Assembly: GCA_037178625.1 (NCBI GenBank)
Contig: JAWZXG010000091.1
Span: 1-23,699, forward strand
DNA: 23,699 bases
Reading direction: 5' to 3'
From: Skeletonema tropicum
Lineage: Eukaryota > Bacillariophyta > Thalassiosirophyceae > Thalassiosirales > Thalassiosiraceae
Part shown: piece by piece, positions 14,507 to 22,812 of the stretch
Layout of the letters: every line of letters starts with the position of its first letter
Numbering within the stretch: the stretch's first letter is position 1
Position numbers and translations under genes: made by a program
Notes under the pieces: generated by a model
Told to the model about the DNA's origin: nothing
The model's input: only the letters and a program-made list of their open reading frames with translations
The model's database searches: none

Positions 14507-16596
14507 GACACTCATCGTCTTCATTGGACGGGGAGAAGCCAAGATATTGACGAAGAATTGAATTGAAATTGAATTATGATGACCCAACCGCGACCGTCTC
14601 GAACTCTACGCCCTCCACAAACAATCCGTCAGCGGAGAGGAGACAACAAACAACCACCTCAAGGATATCAGCTCGTCATGCTGCATCTGTACTTCGGAAT
14701 CAACGCAAGAGGCATTCATCAACAATGAGACGGGGGATTGGTGGAAGAGGAAGTGGTGGCGGCAACAGCAACGGAGGAGGAGGAGGAAGGAAAGCTAAGC
14801 TTAATGACGGCTTTCGAAGGCGAATCATCCATGATGGATTCCGATCATCATTTGGTGGGCTGTTTGTCGGATGCTCAACACGTGGGTGGATTATATTGAG
14901 ATTGAGAGGTATGGTATGGTTGGAGAGATAGGAGATAGATGATGGTAGATGGACATGGACATTCAAGTAATAATGTAATATGAATATAACTAAGTAACCA
15001 AAGTAAACGTAAACACTATCCCCCCTCTTTGCTCACCGACCATTCAGATTCAGTAATAGTAATCCATCCATAACTCTTGTCCTCTCCATTCCATCGGATT
15101 GATACGATTCGACCAGTATTCGCAAGCTGTCGTTGCGCTCTATCGATTAGTTGCAGTTGCAAGGCCAAATATTGATTCTTTTGTCAATCGACTCAACTCG
15201 AGAGGGGTCTACAATCCGACTACAATACTGAATACTGGGCCCCAGATCCAGATCGACAATCCAAATCCATCCAATATAAACACAGCTCGGCCTCCGTAGA
15301 TAGATAGCAATGACAATGACACAACCATTCGAATCCTCGTCTCAAGCGGCTATCAATTAATACAATAATCACACACTCCTAGACGATCAGCACCGTCCAT
15401 GACAATAATTATTGTTTTACGTGCGAGATTCCAAAATACTCTGCTGTATAGATCGGCGATACCATGATGATCACTGCTCGGCCAAGGCCCTTGCAAGACA
15501 CTGCTGTAGATCAGATGAGATTCATTCTAGCTTGATTGGTCGAAGATCTCAAAAAGCGACCCGCTAAGGAAGGATGAGTTCCAGACAGTTGGTACGGACG
15601 AAGGATCCATAGTCAATAGAGTTCCTCGCTATCGTACCGCTCAGCCCTCACACAAGACACTTCCTTTACTGGATGAGCAGAAGGTTGGTATGGACTCATC
15701 ATCAAACGCTTCGCTGAAGACACTTAACGTAGATCAGGTAAGATCAATGAATTGTTGGCACGCTACGCTGGCGAGTGGGTGATTGGTTGGTACGAGTACG
15801 AGTAGCATTATTAGCATGGTTCGTTGTGGTTGTGATGGTGTTGAGTGTTGGTGAGTGATTGAGAAGGTGAGAGTGAATGATGATGTCGCACCATCACAAA
15901 AAGATCCAAAACATCAACACACAACTAACACCGCACCATGGCTACTACACTATCGTTCCAACCAATCACCCGCTCGCCACAATGAACCAATCATGAACAC
16001 ATCGATGATAAAGGAAGTGTGTTGTGCGAGGGCCGAGCTCTGTTAATTAACTATGGATCTTCCATGTGCCAACTGTCTGGATCACACTCCTCCTCCTTTA
16101 ACGTTCTTCAGCGCAGCGTTGGATGCGTCCGTGCCAACCTATCATTGACGGCACTGCATTGAAGGGAGTGTGTTTGGCGAGGGCCCCTGCCCGAGCACTG
16201 TTTATTATTGGATGCGCTGGTGCCAACTGTCTGGAGGCCCGCCGCATTAAAGTGGTCGCTTTTTGAGATCGGAGCTGTGATTATTAGTGTGGATCTTCGC
16301 CTCCGTCCTTCACAGTATTTGCGAGGGCCTTGACATTTTGACGGCGGCAGTGGTAATGCTGATTATGGTACTAATCGATAGAGCTTGAGGAGAGACGATT
16401 CCAGCGGTGGTCAATGTGTCAAATTGGATTATTACTTGGACTCTATTGGTGGAATTATCTATGTCAAGCCAGATGATTTGGCCGAGGCTCTAACTGTTAC
16501 CCCGTTTTTAACCGGATCGATTGGATGGCAACAGATTCGATATTTGGCCATGGTAATATCAACGATCGATAGAGCTAGATGAGAGCTTTCCAAAAC
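14507..16596 (+). repeat. Repeat unit copy 8 (2,090 bp), noisiest copy
   Basis: There are 23 inserted bases at 15 sites with no losses. Examples are four bases in the GGA tract near 14786, tt near 15416, a cat triplet near 15698, two bases near 15870 and two near 16390. ORF A is frameshifted at its start. An insertion near 16486 fuses two right-arm frames into a 65-codon frame (16385-16582) absent from clean copies. Confidence 0.97.
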
Positions 16597-18678
16597 GACA
16601 CTCATCGTCTTCATTGGACGGGGAGAAGCCAAGATATTGACGAAGAATTGAATTGAAATTGAATTATGATGACCCAAAACCGCGACCGTCTCGAACTCTA
16701 CGCCCTCCACAAACAATCCGTCAGCGGAGAGGAGACACAAACAACCACCTCAGGATATCAGCTCGTCATGCTGCATCTGTACTTCGGAATCAACGCAAGA
16801 GGCAATTCATCAACAATGAGACGGGGGATTGGTGGAAGAGGAAGTGGTGGCGGCAACAGCAACGGAGGAGGAGGAGGAAAGCTAAGCTTAATGACGGCTT
16901 TCGAAGGCGAATCATCCATGATGATGATTCCGATCATCATTTGGTGGGCTGTTTGTCGGATGCTCAACACGTGGGGTGGATTATATTGAGGATTGAGAGG
17001 TATGGTATGGTTGGAGAGATAGGAGATAGATGATGGTAGATGGACATGGACATTCAAGTAATAATGTAATATGAATATAACTAAGTAACCAAAGTAAAAC
17101 GTAAACACTATCCCCCCTCTTTGCTCACCGACCATTCAGATTCAGTAATAGTAATCCATCCATAACTCTTGTCCTCTCCATTCCATCGGATTGATACGAT
17201 TCGACCAGTATTCGCAAGCTGTCGTTGCGCTCTATCGATTAGTTGCAGTTGCAAGGCCAAATATTGATCTTTTGTCAATCGACTCAACTCGAGAGGGGTC
17301 TACAATCCGACTACAATACTGAATACTGGGCCCCAGATCCAGATCGACAATCCAAATCCATCCAATATAAACACAGCTCGGCCTCCGTAGATAGATAGCA
17401 ATGACAATGACACAACCATTCGAATCCTCGTCTCAAGCGCTATCAATTAATACAATAATCACACACTCCTAGACGATCAGCACCGTCCATGACAATAATT
17501 ATTGTTACGTGCGAGATTCCAAAATACTCTGCTGTGTATAGATCGGCGATACCATGATGATCACTGCTCGGCCAAGGCCCTTGCAAGACACTGCTGTAGA
17601 TCAGATGAGATTCATTCTAGCTTGATTGGTCGAAGATCTCAAAAAGCGACCGCTAAGGAAGGATGAGTTCCAGACAGTTGGTACGGACGAAGATCCATAG
17701 TAGTCAATAGAGTTCCTCGCTATCGTACCGCTCAGCCCTCACACAAGACACTTCCTTTACTGGATGAGCAGAAGGTTGGTATGGACTCATCAAACGCTTC
17801 GCTGAAGACACTTAACGTAGATCAGGTAAGATCAATGAATTGTTGGCACGCTACGCTGGCGAGTGGGTGATTGGTTGGTACGAGTACGAGTAGCATTATT
17901 AGCATGGTTCGTTGTGGTTGTGATGGTGTTGAGTGTTGGTGAGTGATTGAGAAGGTGAGTGAATGATGATGTCGCACCATCACAAAAAGATCCAAAACAT
18001 CAACACACAACTAACACCGCACCATGGCTACTACACTATCGTTCCAACCAATCACCCGCTCGCCACAATGAACCAATCATGAACACATCGATGATAAAGG
18101 AAGTGTGTTGTGCGAGGGCCGAGCTCTGTTAATTAACTATGGATCTTCCATGTGCCAACTGTCTGGATCACACTCCTCCTCCTTTAACGTTCTTCAGCGC
18201 AGCGTTGGATGCGTCCGTGCCAACCTATCATTGACGGCACTGCATTGAAGGGAGTGTGTTTGGCGAGGGCCCCTGCCCGAGCACTGTTTATTATTGGATG
18301 CGCTGGTGCCAACTGTCTGGAGCCCGCCGCATTAAAGTGGTCGCTTTTTGAGATCGAGCTGTGATTATTAGTGTGGATCTTCGCCTCCGTCCTTCACAGT
18401 ATTTGCGAGGGCCTTGACATTTTGACGGCGGCAGTGGTAATGCTGATTATGGTACTAATCGATAGAGCTTGAGGAGACGATTCCAGCGGTGGTCAATGTG
18501 TCAAATTGGATTATTACTTGGACTCTATTGGTGGAATTATCTATGTCAAGCCAGATGATTTGGCCGAGCTCTAACTGTTACCCCGTTTTTAACCGGATCG
18601 ATATTGGATGGCAACAGATCGATATTTGGCCATGGTAATATCAACGATCGATAGAGCTAGATGAGAGCTTTCCAAAAC
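16597..18678 (+). repeat. Repeat unit copy 9 (2,082 bp), noisy
   Basis: There are 15 inserted bases and no losses: aa near 16676, a near 16804, two near 16923, g near 16974, g near 16990, a near 17097, two near 17535, three near 17699 and two near 18601. ORF A is frameshifted in several places. The interval from about 17702 to 18597 matches consensus. Confidence 0.97.
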
Positions 18679-18747
18679 GACACTCATCGTCTTCATTGGA
18701 CGGGGAGAAGCCAAGATATTGACGAAGAATTGAATTGAAATTGAATT

Positions 18748-19065
18748 ATGATGACCCAACCGCGACCGTCTCGAACTCTACGCCCTCCACAAACAATCCG
18801 TCAGCGGAGAGGAGACACAAACAACCACCTCAGGATATCAGCTCGTCATGCTGCATCTGTACTTCGGAATCAACGCAAGAGGCATTCATCAACAATGAGA
18901 CGGGGGATTGGTGGAAGAGGAAGTGGTGGCGGCAACAGCAACGGAGGAGGAGGAGGAAAGCTAAGCTTAATGACGGCTTTCGAAGGCGAATCATCCATGA
19001 TGGATTCCGATCATCATTTGGTGGGCTGTTTGTCGGATGCTCAACACGTGGGTGGATTATATTGA
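18748..19065 (+). CDS. ORF A: hypothetical 105-aa basic, Gly-rich protein (reference copy)
   Basis: This is the only ATG-started frame above 100 codons on the plus strand of the unit. An in-frame TGA lies 6-4 bases before the ATG, so the start cannot move upstream without splicing. The product begins MMTQPRPSRTL, is Arg-rich to about residue 55, has a Gly/Asn low-complexity stretch at about 56-70 encoded by the GGA/GGC tract, then an acidic and hydrophobic tail ending HVGGLY. I see no signal peptide, membrane segment or known domain. Intact equivalents are 70-387, 4218-4535, 8357-8677 (+1 Gly), 12496-12813, 20818-21132 (-1 Met) and 22882-23199. Copies 4, 6, 8 and 9 are frameshifted, and copy 2 is shifted then restored. 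Because copies are identical there is no codon-level evidence for selection, and overlapping frames of about 100-120 codons exist on both strands. Coding status is unproven. Confidence 0.25.
   Translation: MMTQPRPSRTLRPPQTIRQRRGDTNNHLRISARHAASVLRNQRKRHSSTMRRGIGGRGSGGGNSNGGGGGKLSLMTAFEGESSMMDSDHHLVGCLSDAQHVGGLY
18943..18956 (+). repeat. GGA trinucleotide microsatellite
   Basis: A run of ggaggaggaggagg sits inside a longer purine and G-rich stretch (about 18901-18960) that also holds tggtggcgg. The tract and its flank vary between copies: one extra triplet in copy 5 and four extra bases in copy 8. Triplet slippage or sequencing slippage would both explain this. Confidence 0.8.
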
Positions 19066-19181
19066 GATTGAGAGGTATGGTATGGTTGGAGAGATAGGAG
19101 ATAGATGATGGTAGATGGACATGGACATTCAAGTAATAATGTAATATGAATATAACTAAGTAACCAAAGTAAACGTAAACA
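19066..19181. other. Spacer between ORF A and the left arm: purine-rich then AT-rich
   Basis: After the ORF A stop the plus strand is a GA-rich stretch with short direct repeats (gagata/agatag, gatggtagatgg, acatggacat). An AT-rich segment (aagtaataatgtaatatgaa) and taactaagtaacc follow. Stops occur in all plus-strand frames. The AT-rich part could hold 3'-end signals for ORF A, but no canonical AATAAA is present. I see no structured RNA here. Confidence 0.4.
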
Positions 19182-19373
19182 CTATCCCCCCTCTTTGCTC
19201 ACCGACCATTCAGATTCAGTAATAGTAATCCATCCATAACTCTTGTCCTCTCCATTCCATCGGATTGATACGATTCGACCAGTATTCGCAAGCTGTCGTT
19301 GCGCTCTATCGATTAGTTGCAGTTGCAAGGCCAAATATTGATCTTTTGTCAATCGACTCAACTCGAGAGGGGT
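19182..19373 (-). pseudogene. Open frame of 63 codons in the left arm, possible coding relic
   Basis: Read on the minus strand, this frame opens after a TAG at 19374-19376 and closes at TAG 19182-19184. It has no ATG. The translation includes LTKDQYLALQLQLIDRAQ and later IVSIRWNGEDKSYGW. The right arm on the plus strand has a matching frame: DRYLAMVISTIDRAR at about 20684-20728, then a TGA, then TLIVFIGRGEAKIL. Shared residues are DxYLA, IDRA, IV-I and GE-K. The correspondence partly reflects DNA similarity of the arms, so it suggests but does not prove a coding ancestor. The TAG is preceded by attgtag, which could be read as a splice acceptor. No family recognised. Confidence 0.15.
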
Positions 19374-19645
19374 CTACAATCCGACTACAATACTGAATAC
19401 TGGGCCCCAGATCCAGATCGACAATCCAAATCCATCCAATATAAACACAGCTCGGCCTCCGTAGATAGATAGCAATGACAATGACACAACCATTCGAATC
19501 CTCGTCTCAAGCGCTATCAATTAATACAATAATCACACACTCCTAGACGATCAGCACCGTCCATGACAATAATTATTGTTACGTGCGAGATTCCAAAATA
19601 CTCTGCTGTATAGATCGGCGATACCATGATGATCACTGCTCGGCC
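19374..19645. other. Left arm, outer-middle part: diverged, no gene seen
   Basis: This part of the left arm aligns only patchily to the right arm. The best block is 19496-19530, opposite 20519-20555. It contains ccaatataaacac (tataaa at 19440-19445), the sort of motif that could act as a TATA element, but no start codon placement supports a promoter call. It also has gatagatag and caatgacaatgacac microrepeats. No open frame of note on either strand. Confidence 0.35.
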
Positions 19646-19975
19646 AAGGCCCTTGCAAGACACTGCTGTAGATCAGATGAGATTCATTCTAGCTTGATTG
19701 GTCGAAGATCTCAAAAAGCGACCGCTAAGGAAGGATGAGTTCCAGACAGTTGGTACGGACGAAGATCCATAGTCAATAGAGTTCCTCGCTATCGTACCGC
19801 TCAGCCCTCACACAAGACACTTTCCTTTACTGGATGAGCAGAAGGTTGGTATGGACTCATCAAACGCTTCGCTGAAGACACTTAACGTAGATCAGGTAAG
19901 ATCAATGAATTGTTGGCACGCTACGCTGGCGAGTGGGTGATTGGTTGGTACGAGTACGAGTAGCATTATTAGCAT

Positions 19976-20095
19976 GGTTCGTTGTGGTTGTGATGGTGGT
20001 TGAGTGTTGGTGAGTGATTGAGAAGGTGAGTGAATGATGATGTCGCACCATCACAAAAAGATCCAAAACATCAACACACAACTAAACACCGCACC
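19976..20095. promoter_or_regulatory. Possible divergent intergenic segment around the apex
   Basis: Two homologous ATGs point away from the apex: minus strand 19975-19973 and plus strand 20096-20098, about 118 bp apart in consensus. Both lie at the end of CA-rich leaders, acaacgaaccATG and accgcaccATGG, and the second has a good eukaryotic start context. The frames are short: 27 codons on the minus side (MLIMLLVLVPTNHPLASVAC..., hydrophobic N-terminus) and 15 on the plus side. The arrangement is what a duplicated head-to-head gene pair with a shared leader would leave behind. Promoter activity is inference only. Confidence 0.15.
20035..20053. other. Apex hairpin of the long inverted repeat
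   Basis: The 8-bp stem tgatgatg / caccatca (one mismatch) encloses the 3-base loop tcg, centred on about 20044. This is within the range of symmetry points given by the arm blocks, so it is the likely turn of the foldback. The homologous site in copy 1 is 1357-1375. It is too short to call as an independent element. Confidence 0.5.
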
Positions 20096-20169
20096 ATGGC
20101 TACTACACTATCGTTCCAACCAATCACCCGCTCGCCACAATGAACCAATCATGAACACATCGATGATAA

Positions 20170-20497
20170 AGGAAGTGTGTTGTGCGAGGGCCGAGCTCTG
20201 TTAATTAACTATGGATCTTCCATGTGCCAACTGTCTGGATCACACTCCTCCTCCTTTAACGTTCTTCAGCGCAGCGTTGGATGCGTCCGTGCCAACCTAT
20301 CATTGACGGCACTGCATTGAAGGGAGTGTGTTTGGCGAGGGCCCCTGCCCGAGCACTGTTTATTATTGGATGCGCTGGTGCCAACTGTCTGGAGCCCGCC
20401 GCATTAAAGTGGTCGCTTTTTGAGATCGAGCTGTGATTATTAGTGTGGATCTTCGCCTCCGTCCTTCACAGTATTTGCGAGGGCCTTGACATTTTGA
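20170..20497 (+). repeat. Degenerate tandem modules (about 66-89 bp) inside the right arm
   Basis: Four related segments share a core of the form tggat(c/g)...(g)tgccaac, with the ggat anchors at 20213, 20279, 20368 and 20447 (spacings 66, 89 and 79). Modules 1 and 3 share most of their length: both begin agg(a/g)agtgtgtt, continue with gcgagggc and gagc(t/a)ctgtt, and end in the exact 16-mer gtgccaactgtctgga. Module 4 has gagctgtgattatta followed by tggatcttc, resembling module 1. The left arm has a single counterpart of the module 1/3 type. The repeat is old and diverged, unlike the 2,067-bp units themselves. Confidence 0.65.
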
Positions 20498-20643
20498 CGG
20501 CGGCAGTGGTAATGCTGATTATGGTACTAATCGATAGAGCTTGAGGAGACGATTCCAGCGGTGGTCAATGTGTCAAATTGGATTATTACTTGGACTCTAT
20601 TGGTGGAATTATCTATGTCAAGCCAGATGATTTGGCCGAGCTC
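20260..20643 (+). pseudogene. Right-arm frame of 126 sense codons broken only by two TGA codons, possible coding relic
   Basis: From just after a TAA (20257-20259) to a TAA at 20644-20646 the frame has no TAA or TAG. It is cut by TGA at 20434-20436 and 20542-20544 into segments of 58, 35 and 33 codons. The first includes DGTALKGVCLARAPARALF and ends WSLFEIEL. The second is hydrophobic (LLVWIFASVL... VVMLIMVLIDRA) and could be a membrane segment. The third includes QCVKLDYYLDSIGGIIYV. In the left arm (minus strand) the equivalent of the second TGA is also TGA, after VLIDSA. It may be a decayed gene, a spliced gene, a recoded frame or chance. Between the arms I see no clear three-base periodicity in the 35-bp block, which argues against recent coding constraint. 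Confidence 0.15.
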
Positions 20644-20748
20644 TAACTGTTACCCCGTTTTTAACCGGATCGATTGGATGGCAACAGATCGATATTTGGC
20701 CATGGTAATATCAACGATCGATAGAGCTAGATGAGAGCTTTCCAAAAC

Positions 20749-22812
20749 GACACTCATCGTCTTCATTGGACGGGGAGAAGCCAAGATATTGACGAAGAAT
20801 TGAATTGAAATTGAATTATGACCCAACCGCGACCGTCTCGAACTCTACGCCCTCCACAAACAATCCGTCAGCGGAGAGGAGACACAAACAACCACCTCAG
20901 GATATCAGCTCGTCATGCTGCATCTGTACTTCGGAATCAACGCAAGAGGCATTCATCAACAATGAGACGGGGGATTGGTGGAAGAGGAAGTGGTGGCGGC
21001 AACAGCAACGGAGGAGGAGGAGGAAAGCTAAGCTTAATGACGGCTTTCGAAGGCGAATCATCCATGATGGATTCCGATCATCATTTGGTGGGCTGTTTGT
21101 CGGATGCTCAACACGTGGGTGGATTATATTGAGATTGAGAGGTATGGTATGGTTGGAGAGATAGGAGATAGATGATGGTAGATGGACATGGACATTCAAG
21201 TAATAATGTAATATGAATATAACTAAGTAACCAAAGTAAACGTAAACACTATCCCCCTCTTTGCTCACCGACCATTCAGATTCAGTAATAGTAATCCATC
21301 CATAACTCTTGTCCTCTCCATTCCATCGGATTGATACGATTCGACCAGTATTCGCAAGCTGTCGTTGCGCTCTATCGATTAGTTGCAGTTGCAAGGCCAA
21401 ATATTGATCTTTTGTCAATCGACTCAACTCGAGAGGGGGTCTACAATCCGACTACAATACTGAATACTGGGCCCCAGATCCAGATCGACAATCCAAATCC
21501 ATCCAATATAAACACAGCTCGGCCTCCGTAGATAGATAGCAATGACAATGACACAACCATTCGAATCCTCGTCTCAAGCGCTATCAATTAATACAATAAT
21601 CACACACTCCTAGACGATCAGCACCGTCCATGACAATAATTATTGTTACGTGCGAGATTCCAAAATACTCTGCTGTATAGATCGGCGATACCATGATGAT
21701 CACTGCTCGGCCAAGGCCCTTGCAAGACACTGCTGTAGATCAGATGAGATTCATTCTAGCTTGATTGGTCGAAGATCTCAAAAAGCGACCGCTAAGGAAG
21801 GATGAGTTCCAGACAGTTGGTACGGACGAAGATCCATAGTCAATAGAGTTCCTCGCTATCGTACCGCTCAGCCCTCACACAAGACACTTCCTTTACTGGA
21901 TGAGCAGAAGGTTGGTATGGACTCATCAAACGCTTCGCTGAAGACACTTAACGTAGATCAGGTAAGATCAATGAATTGTTGGCACGCTACGCTGGCGAGT
22001 GGGTGATTGGTTGGTACGAGTACGAGTAGCATTATTAGCATGGTTCGTTGTGGTTGTGATGGTGTTGAGTGTTGGTGAGTGATTGAGAAGGTGAGTGAAT
22101 GATGATGTCGCACCATCACAAAAAGATCCAAAACATCAACACACAACTAACACCGCACCATGGCTACTACACTATCGTTCCAACCAATCACCCGCTCGCC
22201 ACAATGAACCAATCATGAACACATCGATGATAAAGGAAGTGTGTTGTGCGAGGGGCCGAGCTCTGTTAATTAACTATGGATCTTCCATGTGCCAACTGTC
22301 TGGATCACACTCCTCCTCCTTTAACGTTCTTCAGCGCAGCGTTGGATGCGTCCGTGCCAACCTATCATTGACGGCACTGCATTGAAGGGAGTGTGTTTGG
22401 CGAGGGCCCCTGCCCGAGCACTGTTTATTATTGGATGCGCTGGTGCCAACTGTCTGGAGCCCGCCGCATTAAAGTGGTCGCTTTTTGAGATCGAGCTGTG
22501 ATTATTAGTGTGGATCTTCGCCTCCGTCCTTCACAGTATTTGCGAGGGCCTTGACATTTTGACGGCGGCAGTGGTAATGCTGATTATGGTACTAATCGAT
22601 AGAGCTTGAGGAGACGATTCCAGCGGTGGTCAATGTGTCAAATTGGATTATTACTTGGACTCTATTGGTGGAATTATCTATGTCAAGCCAGATGATTTGG
22701 CCGAGCTCTAACTGTTACCCCGTTTTTAACCGGATCGATTGGATGGCAACAGATCGATATTTGGCCATGGTAATATCAACGATCGATAGAGCTAGATGAG
22801 AGCTTTCCAAAC
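20749..22812 (+). repeat. Repeat unit copy 11 (2,064 bp)
   Basis: One atg triplet is missing near 20818, so ORF A starts with one Met rather than two (20818-21132, 104 aa). One c is lost from the C6 run near 21252, one g gained near 21436, one g gained near 22254 and one a lost near 22809. The C-run loss alone fuses two antisense frames into a 176-codon frame (20897-21427, minus). Confidence 0.97.

Larger units (their letters stand above)
18679..20748 (+). repeat. Repeat unit copy 10 (2,070 bp), reference copy used here
   Basis: Only three single-base gains: t near 19821, g near 19999 and a near 20085. I use this copy to give coordinates for internal features; subtract 18678 for unit coordinates. 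ORF A spans 18748-19065. Confidence 0.97.
19235..20790. repeat. Long imperfect inverted repeat (foldback) within the unit; arms about 800 and 745 bp
   Basis: Coordinates are for copy 10; every complete copy has it at copy start +556 to about +2111. The left arm read on the minus strand matches the right arm read on the plus strand in a series of blocks, mostly mirrored. Exact: 19707-19723 with 20411-20427 (17 bp); 19741-19753 with both 20227-20239 and 20381-20393 (13 bp each). Near-exact: 19927-19953 with 20111-20137 (25/27); 19843-19877 with 20264-20298 (30/35); 19761-19777 with 20204-20220 (16/17); 19804-19829 with 20167-20191 (23/25 after removing one insertion). Diverged but alignable: 19645-19665 with 20469-20488; 19496-19530 with 20519-20555; 19303-19356 with 20670-20727. 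Indels between arms shift the symmetry point from about 20013 to 20067. Outer limits are approximate. Origin by inverted duplication is my inference. Confidence 0.88.

Noticed and set aside
16385..16582. Copy 8 frame of 65 codons joining the QCVKLDYYLDSIGG and RYLAMVISTIDRAR segments
   Set aside because: The fusion needs an inserted base near 16486 and another near 16537 that no clean copy has. It lies in the stretch dominated by insertion errors, although it does show that the two peptides sit in adjacent frames.
20193..20208. gagctc and ttaattaa palindromes as protein-binding sites
   Set aside because: They are short restriction-site-like palindromes, one of which recurs at about 20636 in a different context. 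Nothing links them to regulation.
20701..20715. taatatc near the right-arm end as a rolling-circle nonanucleotide (TAATATTAC-like) origin
   Set aside because: It departs from the conserved nonanucleotide in its last bases and is not in the loop of a clear stem. No Rep-like frame exists in the unit.
20897..21427. Antisense frame of 176 codons in copy 11, the longest in the window
   Set aside because: It exists only because copy 11 has five instead of six C at about 21252. All other copies stop there. A homopolymer miscall is the simpler explanation, and half of the frame is merely the antisense of ORF A.
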